The notes under the pieces: model-generated
The model's database searches: none
The model's input: the letters and a program-made list of their open reading frames with translations, nothing else
Told to the model about the DNA's origin: nothing
Program-made: the position numbers and the translations under genes
Shown: positions 1-5,333 of the stretch, piece by piece
Layout of the letters: every line of letters begins with the position of its first letter
Numbering within the stretch: position 1 is the first letter of the stretch
From: Candidatus Heimdallarchaeota archaeon
GTDB lineage: Archaea > Asgardarchaeota > Heimdallarchaeia > JABLTI01
Reading direction: 5' to 3'
NCBI GenBank assembly: GCA_030667035.1
Contig: DAOUWQ010000141.1
Coordinates: 1-5,333, forward strand
Length of the DNA stretch: 5,333 nt

Positions 1-217
1 GCTTCATGGTCGTGGGAATGAGTATTTTTTGTCAAGACATTCAACTTTTAGTAGCAAATATTTGAGAGTATAGTTTTCACTTTAAAATTCTATTTACAGT
101 TGAATAATCTATTTTAGAGAAGCATTTTTTAATAACAATTAGAGGAGATATCAACTAACTTTTATTGTGTGAAGAAAAGTCAATAATTGAAGAAAACAAA
201 AGATTCTGGTGTATCGA
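1..217. other. Leader region upstream of hflX, no confident gene
   Basis: I see no supportable complete gene here. Two plus-strand frames are open from the left edge and stop at about 65 (TGA) and 73 (TAG), so either could be the last 20 or so codons of an upstream gene; neither tail is recognisable. The region is AT-rich and has several TATA-like stretches, for example around 81-89 and 126-134, but none is placed well enough to name the hflX promoter. A strong Shine-Dalgarno-like run (AGAGGAGAT, 141-149) has no well-spaced start codon after it. The weaker GGTG at 208-211 lies six bases before the ATG at 218 and probably serves hflX. Confidence 0.4.
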
Positions 218-1630
218 ATGTTAGGCAAAACTCAGACGAGAAAAGCTTTATTGGTTGAAGCAGTTCTTGATAGAAAACAAGGAGATCATTTATCAGAACT
301 TTCTGAATTAGCCTACGTTTCAGGATATAATGTGGTTGGGAAAGTAACTCAAAATATACAAAGATCAAATCCCGAGTATCTATTCGGAAAGGGTAAGGCA
401 AAAGAAATTAAGGGAAAAGTAAAAGAGCTACAAATTGATGCAGTAATTATAGAAAACAAGCTTGATCAAAATCAATTAGAAAATCTGCGAAAAATGTGGC
501 GTGTCGAAATAATTGATAGATTTGAATTAATTCTGGAGATTTTTATTAAAAGAGCAGGTACTCAAGAAGCAATAACACAAATTCGTCTTGCAGCGTTAAA
601 AAAAGTTGGTGGGTCAAGGCTCGAGGATCACCGTTCAGTAGAAACTCGTCATAAAATAATCAGAAGACTTGAGAGTAAACTTGTCCAAATTAGAAAAGCA
701 AAAGATCTAAGAAGAAAGAGAAGAGTCAGTTCAGGATTCGATTTAATCGCTATTTGTGGTTATACAAATGCTGGAAAAAGCACTTTAATGAACGCGTTAA
801 CAGAAGCAGATGTTGAAGTAAACAGTAGAATGTTTACTACATTGTCTACTACAACAAGAAGTTTTGATTCATTTGGGAGAAAGATTCTCGTTACAGATAC
901 TATTGGTTTTATTTCTAGATTACCGCACGTTCTTATGGCTGCTTTTTATGCAACCTTGAAAGAAATCAAAGATGCAGATCTAATACTCTTTTTGATTGAT
1001 TGTTATGACTCTAAAGAAAATATTACTAGAAAAGTGTTAGCATCAATGAATACTCTTTTGGCAATTGAAGCTGAAGGAATTCCTTTAATTCCAGTATTGA
1101 ACAAAATAGATATTGCAGAAAATGTTGATGCGAAAGCAGCTATTGTAGAAGCAGCATTAAAAACAAAACCAATTTTGGTAAGCGCAAAAGATAGTATTCA
1201 TCTAATAGATCTTAAAGAACATATTATGACTATTCTAGAAACTTTCCGATTTCATATTAAAATTCCTAACAGTAGTGAAGGAATGTCCCTTGTGTCAAAA
1301 ATTCATAATAAAACAAGAATAACAAATGAAGTTTATCATCCAACTTGTGTAGAAATGCACTTTGAAACAAATGCTCGCTTGGGATTAATTCTCTATAATA
1401 TGCTGAATAAGAGTACATTAGATATAGAAATAATAAATAAAGAAGAACTAGAAAAACACGTTAAAAAAGAAGAAGAAGAACTTAAAGAAGATACCTTAAC
1501 CGTCATAAAAGAAGATGATGGAGAAGATATATTCATATTTGATCTCGTTGAAAACTCAGATAAGAAATCGAAAATGACTGACACTCCAGAGAAATTCGGT
1601 TCAATAACTTCATTAGAAGAAAAAGATTGA
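218..1630 (+). CDS. hflX: HflX-family ribosome-associated GTPase
   Basis: HflX proteins are cytoplasmic GTPases that bind the large ribosomal subunit; bacterial members split stalled or stress-hibernating ribosomes. Numbering from the ATG at 218 (470 residues), the N-terminal HflX domain covers about 8-130 and includes GKGKAKE at 57-63. A basic helical linker follows at about 138-170, then the G domain: G1 GYTNAGKST (181-189), G2 FTTLSTTTR (206-214), G3 DTIGF (227-231), G4 NKID (295-298) and G5 SAK (322-324). A C-terminal domain runs to about 405, then a highly charged, mainly acidic tail of some 65 residues. I chose ATG 218 because GGTG lies six bases upstream; an in-frame GTG at 209 would add three residues, and a TGA at 188-190 closes the frame. 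The glycine-rich linker loop of bacterial HflX is missing and G2 differs from the usual FATLDPTTR. It is the first gene of a probable three-gene operon. The family call is very secure; the exact role in this organism is inferred. Confidence 0.95.
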   Translation: MLGKTQTRKALLVEAVLDRKQGDHLSELSELAYVSGYNVVGKVTQNIQRSNPEYLFGKGKAKEIKGKVKELQIDAVIIENKLDQNQLENLRKMWRVEIIDRFELILEIFIKRAGTQEAITQIRLAALKKVGGSRLEDHRSVETRHKIIRRLESKLVQIRKAKDLRRKRRVSSGFDLIAICGYTNAGKSTLMNALTEADVEVNSRMFTTLSTTTRSFDSFGRKILVTDTIGFISRLPHVLMAAFYATLKEIKDADLILFLIDCYDSKENITRKVLASMNTLLAIEAEGIPLIPVLNKIDIAENVDAKAAIVEAALKTKPILVSAKDSIHLIDLKEHIMTILETFRFHIKIPNSSEGMSLVSKIHNKTRITNEVYHPTCVEMHFETNARLGLILYNMLNKSTLDIEIINKEELEKHVKKEEEELKEDTLTVIKEDDGEDIFIFDLVENSDKKSKMTDTPEKFGSITSLEEKD

Positions 1631-1636
1631 GGGAAA

Positions 1637-2206
1637 ATGTTGAAAAAACAAAGAATGAACAATCAGTCAAGTAGAGGCCTTTTATTCCTATTAATTCTGT
1701 TTGTTATAATTTCTCCTATATTCGTTCTTGGTGATTATTCTAAACAGGATTTTGCTCTTAATGATGAAACCGTTGAATTTCTTGATATTGAAAATAACAA
1801 TTATTATAATGGAACTATAAGCATTACAGTTTCTACTGGAGCAAATGTAACTGCAACAGTTAACGGAGTAGTGAAAACTGTTGCTCAAGGTGAAACACAA
1901 ATATTTCAAATAGCAAATGTTACAGTGATAGTCTTTTCTTTGGAATCAGAAGGTTTATCGCAAGGTTACTTTGAAGTGAATTTAATATTATTAAATGCAG
2001 GCACGAATGATTCTGTCTATATTATACTCGCAGTTATAGGCGGTGGGGCATTCATATTAATCGCAATTTCTTTCTATATACGGTCAAAGAAATACCAAAC
2101 AAAGCCTGAAGAAGATGAAGAATTAGCCGACCCCGAAACTTTGAAGAAACGAAAGGAAGCTGCAGGAGCAGAGAAAAAATTCTGGGGTTTTAAGGATAAA
2201 AAATAG
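1637..2206 (+). CDS. Small single-pass membrane protein with exterior domain and charged cytoplasmic tail (unknown function)
   Basis: I do not recognise a family. The 189-residue protein has a basic N-terminus (KKQRMNNQSSR) and a hydrophobic signal segment at about 14-32 ending near VLG. Next is an exterior domain of about 95 residues, rich in T, V and N, that looks like beta strands. A second membrane span (about 127-148) is followed by a 41-residue lysine/glutamate-rich tail ending FWGFKDKK. Four N-x-S/T sequons (N58, N70, N94, N124) all lie on the predicted exterior side, which supports the topology. The gene starts six bases after the hflX stop, and a GAGGG (1629-1633) overlaps that stop only three bases before the ATG, so translational coupling is likely. 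A second ATG at codon 7 (1655) would leave the signal segment intact. It could be an envelope accessory protein or a small receptor-like anchor; the sequence does not decide. Confidence 0.85.
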   Translation: MLKKQRMNNQSSRGLLFLLILFVIISPIFVLGDYSKQDFALNDETVEFLDIENNNYYNGTISITVSTGANVTATVNGVVKTVAQGETQIFQIANVTVIVFSLESEGLSQGYFEVNLILLNAGTNDSVYIILAVIGGGAFILIAISFYIRSKKYQTKPEEDEELADPETLKKRKEAAGAEKKFWGFKDKK

Positions 2207-2232
2207 GTTCTATAAAAAAAGGATGCAAAAAA

Positions 2233-2691
2233 ATGACTTTTGATTTTTATTGTTTCAAGGAAAACGAACTTTATGGTTCTGAAATCCCTAAAACTCAAGA
2301 AGATTTAGATTATATCAAAAAACAAGGGATTAAAGTAATTGTCTCTCTGGAAGAAGCTATACAAGAATTAGCTGGACATTCAACATTGAAAACTGATTTT
2401 GAACACATAGAATTATACATTACTGATTATGGTGTTCCTCAAACAGAACAAATTGAAAAGTTCCTAGAGATTTTTTCAAAAGCAAAAGAAGAGAAAAAAC
2501 CTGTTCTAGTACATTGTTACGCTGGTTGCGGAAGAACTGGGGTGATGTTGGCACTTGCGGAAAAATTGTTCTATAATGCTAAGGATGGGGAAGAAGCCAT
2601 TAAAAATCTAAAAAAAATACGCCCTTGTGCATTAGAAACATCAGAACAGAGAGCACTAGTAATTAATTATGATAGGAAAAAACTAGTTTAA
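2233..2691 (+). CDS. Dual-specificity/tyrosine protein phosphatase, DUSP23 (VHZ)-like
   Basis: This is a 152-residue cysteine-dependent phosphatase of the compact archaeal/DUSP23 type, expected to act in the cytoplasm on phosphotyrosine or phosphoserine/threonine proteins. The P-loop is HCYAGCGRTG at 94-103, giving the C-x5-R signature with nucleophile C95 and phosphate-binding R101. D65 in ITDYGVP (63-69) fits the general acid of the WPD-like loop. The distal motif RPCALETSEQ (130-139) matches the conserved RPxxxET.EQ segment of DUSP23-like enzymes, including the glutamine thought to position water. No other domain, signal peptide or membrane segment is present, and the length is normal for the family. 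The gene lies 26 bases after the membrane-protein gene with a weak AAAGGAT site ahead of the ATG, so it is probably the last gene of the operon. C99 inside the P-loop is a second cysteine that might allow redox control; that is inference. Substrates are unknown. Confidence 0.93.
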   Translation: MTFDFYCFKENELYGSEIPKTQEDLDYIKKQGIKVIVSLEEAIQELAGHSTLKTDFEHIELYITDYGVPQTEQIEKFLEIFSKAKEEKKPVLVHCYAGCGRTGVMLALAEKLFYNAKDGEEAIKNLKKIRPCALETSEQRALVINYDRKKLV

Positions 2692-2727
2692 GGAGAATTT
2701 TCTCCTCAGTATCTTATTCTAGTTTTT
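2678..2727. terminator. Nested inverted repeats at a convergent gene junction, candidate bidirectional terminator
   Basis: An inner inverted repeat pairs AGGAGAA (2691-2697) with TTCTCCT (2700-2706). An outer one pairs AAAAACTAG (2678-2686) with CTAGTTTTT (2719-2727). The outer arms are the last codons of the phosphatase gene and of the minus-strand dehydrogenase gene. Read on either strand the structure ends in a T run, so it could terminate or stabilise both transcripts. Archaeal terminators usually need only the T tract, so the hairpin's role is inferred. Confidence 0.5.
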
Positions 2728-3862
2728 CAGTTATTGGAATATTTCGTTTGCGAAGTTCCTCGATCATCATTTGTGATGGCACATTGAATTCTTGAGTAAT
2801 AACTCCTTTCTTTTTTATGGTACCATTTGCCATCATTTGAGCAATAATAGAAGCTGGATAAGCAGTCATTCTCATCATTGATGAAACATTGTTTTTTTCG
2901 TCAAAATAATCGACAATTTGCAAGGTAAATTTCTTTTTAATTTCGTTAATAAAACCGATTACTTCTACACGTAAGAGGGTAACATCTTTTGTATCATCAT
3001 GTGTTAGACTTTTAACAAGCATCATTTCAAGAAATTCTCGGGGAGTAGTTGTTCCACCATTTATTTCAACAGGTTCCTCACTTTTGAAGCCTAAATCTAG
3101 GATAGTTTTAAACTTCTCACAATGACCTTTGTATCGGATTGTTTTGTAATCAAGTATCTTAATTTTCCCTAAGAAAGTCTTCGGAAGAGTAGAAGTACCC
3201 CCAGATGTTTGAAATGCTTCTAATTTGCCAAATGGCTCTGGAAAAATTATTTCTTCAATTTCAGTTAAAGGTTCTACTCGAGTAATTTTGCCATCTCTAA
3301 TTACTTCTGCGATTTCAATATATTCATTTGTTAATCCTTGAACGTTAAATATCATCGAATAATTCAAAGGAGGTTTGGGATTTTGTGGCAACCCACCAAC
3401 ACGGATGTGAATCTCTTCAAGTGAATCGAATTTTTCTGTTCCAGCTGCAACGAAAACACTAGCTACTCCAGGAGCCAAACCACAATCAGGAATAATCGTA
3501 ACACCTGCTTTTTTTGCTTCTTCATTAAGAGTGAATTGTTTGTTTACTATGGTATTATTTCCACCAAGATCACAATAATTTGCACCAGAATTAATTGCAA
3601 GCTTTGATAAATCATAATTAAATTTGTAGGAGATACAACCAATAACAGAATCAATACCTTCCATTGCTGCTAATACTTGATTTTTATCTGATACGTCAAT
3701 TTCAATAGTTTTTATCAAAGGACTGTTAATCCATTCTGCAACTTCTTTAACTCGAGAAATATCAATGTCTGCTAATCGAATTTCCTCAACATCTTTACTG
3801 TGTGCAAGATCATATGCGACAGCTCTGCCCATATAACCGGATCCTAAGACTAGAAATTTCAT
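2714..3862 (-). CDS. Saccharopine dehydrogenase-family oxidoreductase, lysine 6-dehydrogenase-like
   Basis: This 382-residue NAD(P)-dependent amino-acid dehydrogenase is probably cytoplasmic. The N-terminal Rossmann fold starts at once with GSGYMG (7-12), and D32 at the end of the second strand (LADID) favours NAD over NADP. Family landmarks follow: CDLGGNN (97-103), PDCGLAPG (125-132), GGLPQNPKPPLNY (156-168), LEAFQTSGGTSTL (214-226) and YKTIRYKGHCEKFK (239-252), the last two in the substrate domain. From memory these resemble bacterial lysine 6-dehydrogenase, about 385 residues, more than yeast-type saccharopine dehydrogenase. The reaction would then be oxidative deamination of the lysine 6-amino group, but a saccharopine or other opine-type role is not excluded. 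The ATG has GAGGT six bases upstream. The gene stands alone on the minus strand, converging on the phosphatase gene and diverging from the gene at 4061. The family is secure; the substrate is not. Confidence 0.92.
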   Translation of the reverse strand: MKFLVLGSGYMGRAVAYDLAHSKDVEEIRLADIDISRVKEVAEWINSPLIKTIEIDVSDKNQVLAAMEGIDSVIGCISYKFNYDLSKLAINSGANYCDLGGNNTIVNKQFTLNEEAKKAGVTIIPDCGLAPGVASVFVAAGTEKFDSLEEIHIRVGGLPQNPKPPLNYSMIFNVQGLTNEYIEIAEVIRDGKITRVEPLTEIEEIIFPEPFGKLEAFQTSGGTSTLPKTFLGKIKILDYKTIRYKGHCEKFKTILDLGFKSEEPVEINGGTTTPREFLEMMLVKSLTHDDTKDVTLLRVEVIGFINEIKKKFTLQIVDYFDEKNNVSSMMRMTAYPASIIAQMMANGTIKKKGVITQEFNVPSQMMIEELRKRNIPITEKLE

Positions 3863-3868
3863 TTTGTG

Positions 3869-3873
3869 ACCTC
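3869..3873 (-). promoter_or_regulatory. Ribosome binding site of the dehydrogenase gene
   Basis: GAGGT on the minus strand ends six bases before the ATG at 3862, matching the core complementary to the 16S rRNA 3' end. It fixes the start and implies a leadered, not leaderless, transcript. Confidence 0.6.
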
Positions 3874-3895
3874 TGAGAGATTTATGCCTTTCAGC

Positions 3896-3911
3896 TTCTT
3901 AAATTTAAGAA
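3896..3911. promoter_or_regulatory. Perfect 16-base palindrome, candidate operator
   Basis: TTCTTAAATTTAAGAA is its own reverse complement, with no spacer. It lies 34-49 bases upstream of the dehydrogenase ATG and about 30 bases downstream of the TATA-like box at 3929-3938. That is where transcription would begin, so a dimeric regulator bound here would block initiation. Lrp/AsnC-type factors often control amino-acid dehydrogenases in archaea, but linking one to this site is speculation. AT-rich palindromes also arise by chance. Confidence 0.4.
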
Positions 3912-3928
3912 AATAATGGAAGATAGTC

Positions 3929-3938
3929 ATATTTATAC
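3929..3938 (-). promoter_or_regulatory. TATA-like box, probable promoter of the dehydrogenase gene
   Basis: On the minus strand this reads GTATAAATAT, a good match to an archaeal TATA box. A start site about 25-30 bases downstream would give a leader of roughly 40-45 bases that includes the GAGGT site. A second, closer TATA-like match (GCATAAAT, 3880-3887) would put the start at or past the ATG and is less likely. Confidence 0.35.
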
Positions 3939-4009
3939 TAAATTATCACTCTACTAACTTGATTACGAGGTGCTAGAAAGTAAAAGTAATAAAAGATAAG
4001 GAATTATCA

Positions 4010-4018
4010 TTTATTATA
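4010..4018 (+). promoter_or_regulatory. TATA-like box, possible promoter of the gene at 4061
   Basis: TTTATTATA here would place initiation near 4040, giving a leader of about 20 bases that still contains the GGAG site. The surroundings are AT-rich and a second TATA-like run (TTTTAAATA, near 4029-4037) exists, so the choice is tentative. Confidence 0.3.
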
Positions 4019-4046
4019 GGCGATTTGATTTTAAATAAAATAATGC

Positions 4047-4052
4047 GGAGAT
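4047..4052 (+). promoter_or_regulatory. Ribosome binding site supporting a TTG start
   Basis: GGAGAT lies eight bases before the TTG at 4061. An in-frame TAA at 4052-4054 rules out any earlier start, and the first in-frame ATG is about codon 96, far past the signal peptide. The site therefore supports TTG as the real start. Confidence 0.55.
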
Positions 4053-4060
4053 AAAAAAAA

Positions 4061-5333
4061 TTGAAGAAACGAGTATTATATACTATTCTTATTATTTCGC
4101 TAATAGCATTTTTGCCAGCTTTCTCTGGGAATGCAGCAGTACCTCCATCACCATTTGACGATACTGTCTCACCAAATGCTGTTTATGAATATGATGGAAA
4201 TACCATTGAAATCATCGAAGAAACTGATGAAACGACAACAATTCTTCTAAATGATACCTATGAACTAGCACTGGTACATACTACTGATCATGTAAGTGTT
4301 GAATGCACAGAACTAGATAGTGGTTTGGTACCCCAAGCTGATGAAATGGTGTTCAATGTTGATTTCACAACAGGTCCAGAGGGACAAACCTTGGAAGTAT
4401 ATTTACCTGATATGGTTTTTGAATTGAGCAGTTCAGGTCCTAATAATGATGAGTGGAATACAACAATCTTTGGTACCGGCGATCCAATAGAGATGAGCTA
4501 TAATTCTACCACACACGACTTCTATGTTTTTGATCAAGTGAATACTATTGAAATGATTGCTGGAATACTAGTTATAAATGACGGTATCGGTCCATCTGGA
4601 ATGATGCTTTATCGTTCAAATGAAACTGCTTGGGAAATTATGACTCCCACAGGTAATCTTATCGTGAATTATAACGCAGGAGCAGGTTATATGCACGTAG
4701 ATTATATTCCTTTTGGCTTAGTCTATGACGGAACATTCCCACCGGGTCCATTGCCTACACCATGGTATAATGATGGAATAATTGCAATTGATTTTGATGG
4801 CAATAGTATAACTATTGGTTATGCTGGAGTTTCAATTTGTATCCAAACCTATATGCTAGTGTTGATTTTTGATTATATTTCAATAACTTGGTTCTTTGGC
4901 TTCTTCATCGAACGATTAGTGATTCTGATTTGGGATCTTACAATAATTCTCTACATAGCTATTGTTGAACTTCTAATAGTAATCATCTATTATACTTTCG
5001 AAATTAAAATCTACGAAACACAAATAGTAATTGTCTATGAATATATTGAGATAATATTTCTCTTTATATCGATAATTATCTGGGAACTAACGTTCATTTT
5101 CCACTTTGAATTCTGGTTTATACAATTGATATTCATAATTGATATAGTAATCAATATTATCATTCAACCAGTACGATTTATCTTTATACCAATAATTATT
5201 CCAATTTTCATTCACACAATTTTCTATGTCCCAGTAGTCATTACAAATTATATTCACATTTATGTTCCATATGCTTCACCAGCACTCTACATCGATGTTG
5301 TGCAAGAAGATTTGCAAATGCCAAATCATACAA
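4061..5333 (+). CDS. Secretory protein with exterior domain and very isoleucine-rich hydrophobic C-terminal half (partial, unknown function)
   Basis: I do not recognise this protein. It starts at TTG, stays open for 424 codons and runs off the right edge, so its 3' end is missing. Residues 1-26 form a signal peptide (LKKR, hydrophobic core, then SGNAAV). Residues 27-256 look like an exterior domain rich in D, E, T, N and G, with sequons at N64, N133, N148 and N187. From about 257 to 404 the protein is almost continuously hydrophobic, with no glycine from 281 onward; in 286-402, 41 of 117 residues are isoleucine, the rest mostly F, Y, V, W and L. Single acidic or polar residues interrupt it at intervals, including D292, E303, E314 and E350, D361, R372, each set spaced exactly 11. 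Prolines cluster at 370-403. This could be several odd membrane helices or strand-like, self-associating surface material. It is transcribed divergently from the dehydrogenase. The signal peptide and uninterrupted frame make the gene real; its function is unknown. Confidence 0.85.
   Translation, partial: MKKRVLYTILIISLIAFLPAFSGNAAVPPSPFDDTVSPNAVYEYDGNTIEIIEETDETTTILLNDTYELALVHTTDHVSVECTELDSGLVPQADEMVFNVDFTTGPEGQTLEVYLPDMVFELSSSGPNNDEWNTTIFGTGDPIEMSYNSTTHDFYVFDQVNTIEMIAGILVINDGIGPSGMMLYRSNETAWEIMTPTGNLIVNYNAGAGYMHVDYIPFGLVYDGTFPPGPLPTPWYNDGIIAIDFDGNSITIGYAGVSICIQTYMLVLIFDYISITWFFGFFIERLVILIWDLTIILYIAIVELLIVIIYYTFEIKIYETQIVIVYEYIEIIFLFISIIIWELTFIFHFEFWFIQLIFIIDIVINIIIQPVRFIFIPIIIPIFIHTIFYVPVVITNYIHIYVPYASPALYIDVVQEDLQMPNHT

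Noticed and set aside
1..73. Possible tail of an upstream plus-strand gene, or start of a minus-strand gene at the CAT at 5-7
   Set aside because: Only about 20 codons, or two codons on the minus strand, lie in the window, with no recognisable residues and no clear ribosome binding site.
180..401. Minus-strand open frame of 73 codons opposite the start of hflX
   Set aside because: It lies antisense to strongly conserved HflX coding sequence, has no recognisable domain and no ribosome binding site; it is a shadow of the AT-rich coding strand.
1393..1662. Minus-strand open frame opposite the hflX tail, serine- and phenylalanine-rich
   Set aside because: Its composition is the complement of the GAA/AAA-rich acidic tail codons; no independent support.
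2210..2220. TATA-like run (TATAAAAAAA) just before the phosphatase gene
   Set aside because: Initiation about 26 bases downstream would fall inside the phosphatase coding sequence, so an operon transcript is more likely.
1691..2298. Two minus-strand open frames (1691-1909 and 2074-2298) opposite the membrane-protein gene
   Set aside because: Both are antisense to a gene with clear signal peptide, membrane span and operon spacing, and neither encodes a recognisable protein.
3941..4009. Direct repeat AATTATCA at 3941-3948 and 4002-4009 in the divergent intergenic region
   Set aside because: Eight bases of AT-rich sequence in two copies is easily chance; no third copy or regular spacing.

Overview
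This AT-rich window is most likely a chromosomal piece from an archaeon. The evidence is a divergent, archaeal-looking HflX, secretory proteins whose exterior parts carry several N-x-S/T sequons, frequent AGA arginine codons, short G-rich Shine-Dalgarno-like sites, and AT-rich TATA-like boxes upstream of genes. An Asgard lineage is plausible, but nothing here proves it. No mobile element, CRISPR array, tRNA or rRNA was seen.

Layout. Bases 1-217 are a non-coding leader, possibly with the last codons of an upstream gene. Three tightly spaced plus-strand genes follow: an HflX-type GTPase (218-1630), a 189-residue single-pass membrane protein (1637-2206) and a DUSP23/VHZ-like protein phosphatase (2233-2691). 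The gaps are 6 and 26 bases, so they probably share one transcript. A minus-strand saccharopine dehydrogenase-family enzyme, closest to lysine 6-dehydrogenase by remembered motifs, converges on them (3862 to 2714). The 22-base junction holds nested inverted repeats that could terminate both transcripts. A divergent intergenic region (3863-4060) carries TATA-like boxes and a perfect 16-base palindrome. After it, a TTG-started gene (4061 to beyond the right edge) encodes a secretory protein with an ordinary-looking exterior domain followed by a very isoleucine-rich, glycine-free hydrophobic half.

How they fit together. The left operon joins a ribosome-associated GTPase, a membrane protein with a charged cytoplasmic tail, and a phosphatase, which could suggest stress or signalling work, but this is inference from proximity only. 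The dehydrogenase is a separate metabolic unit with its own promoter. The best candidate for something undescribed is the last, incomplete gene, which matches no family I recognise.
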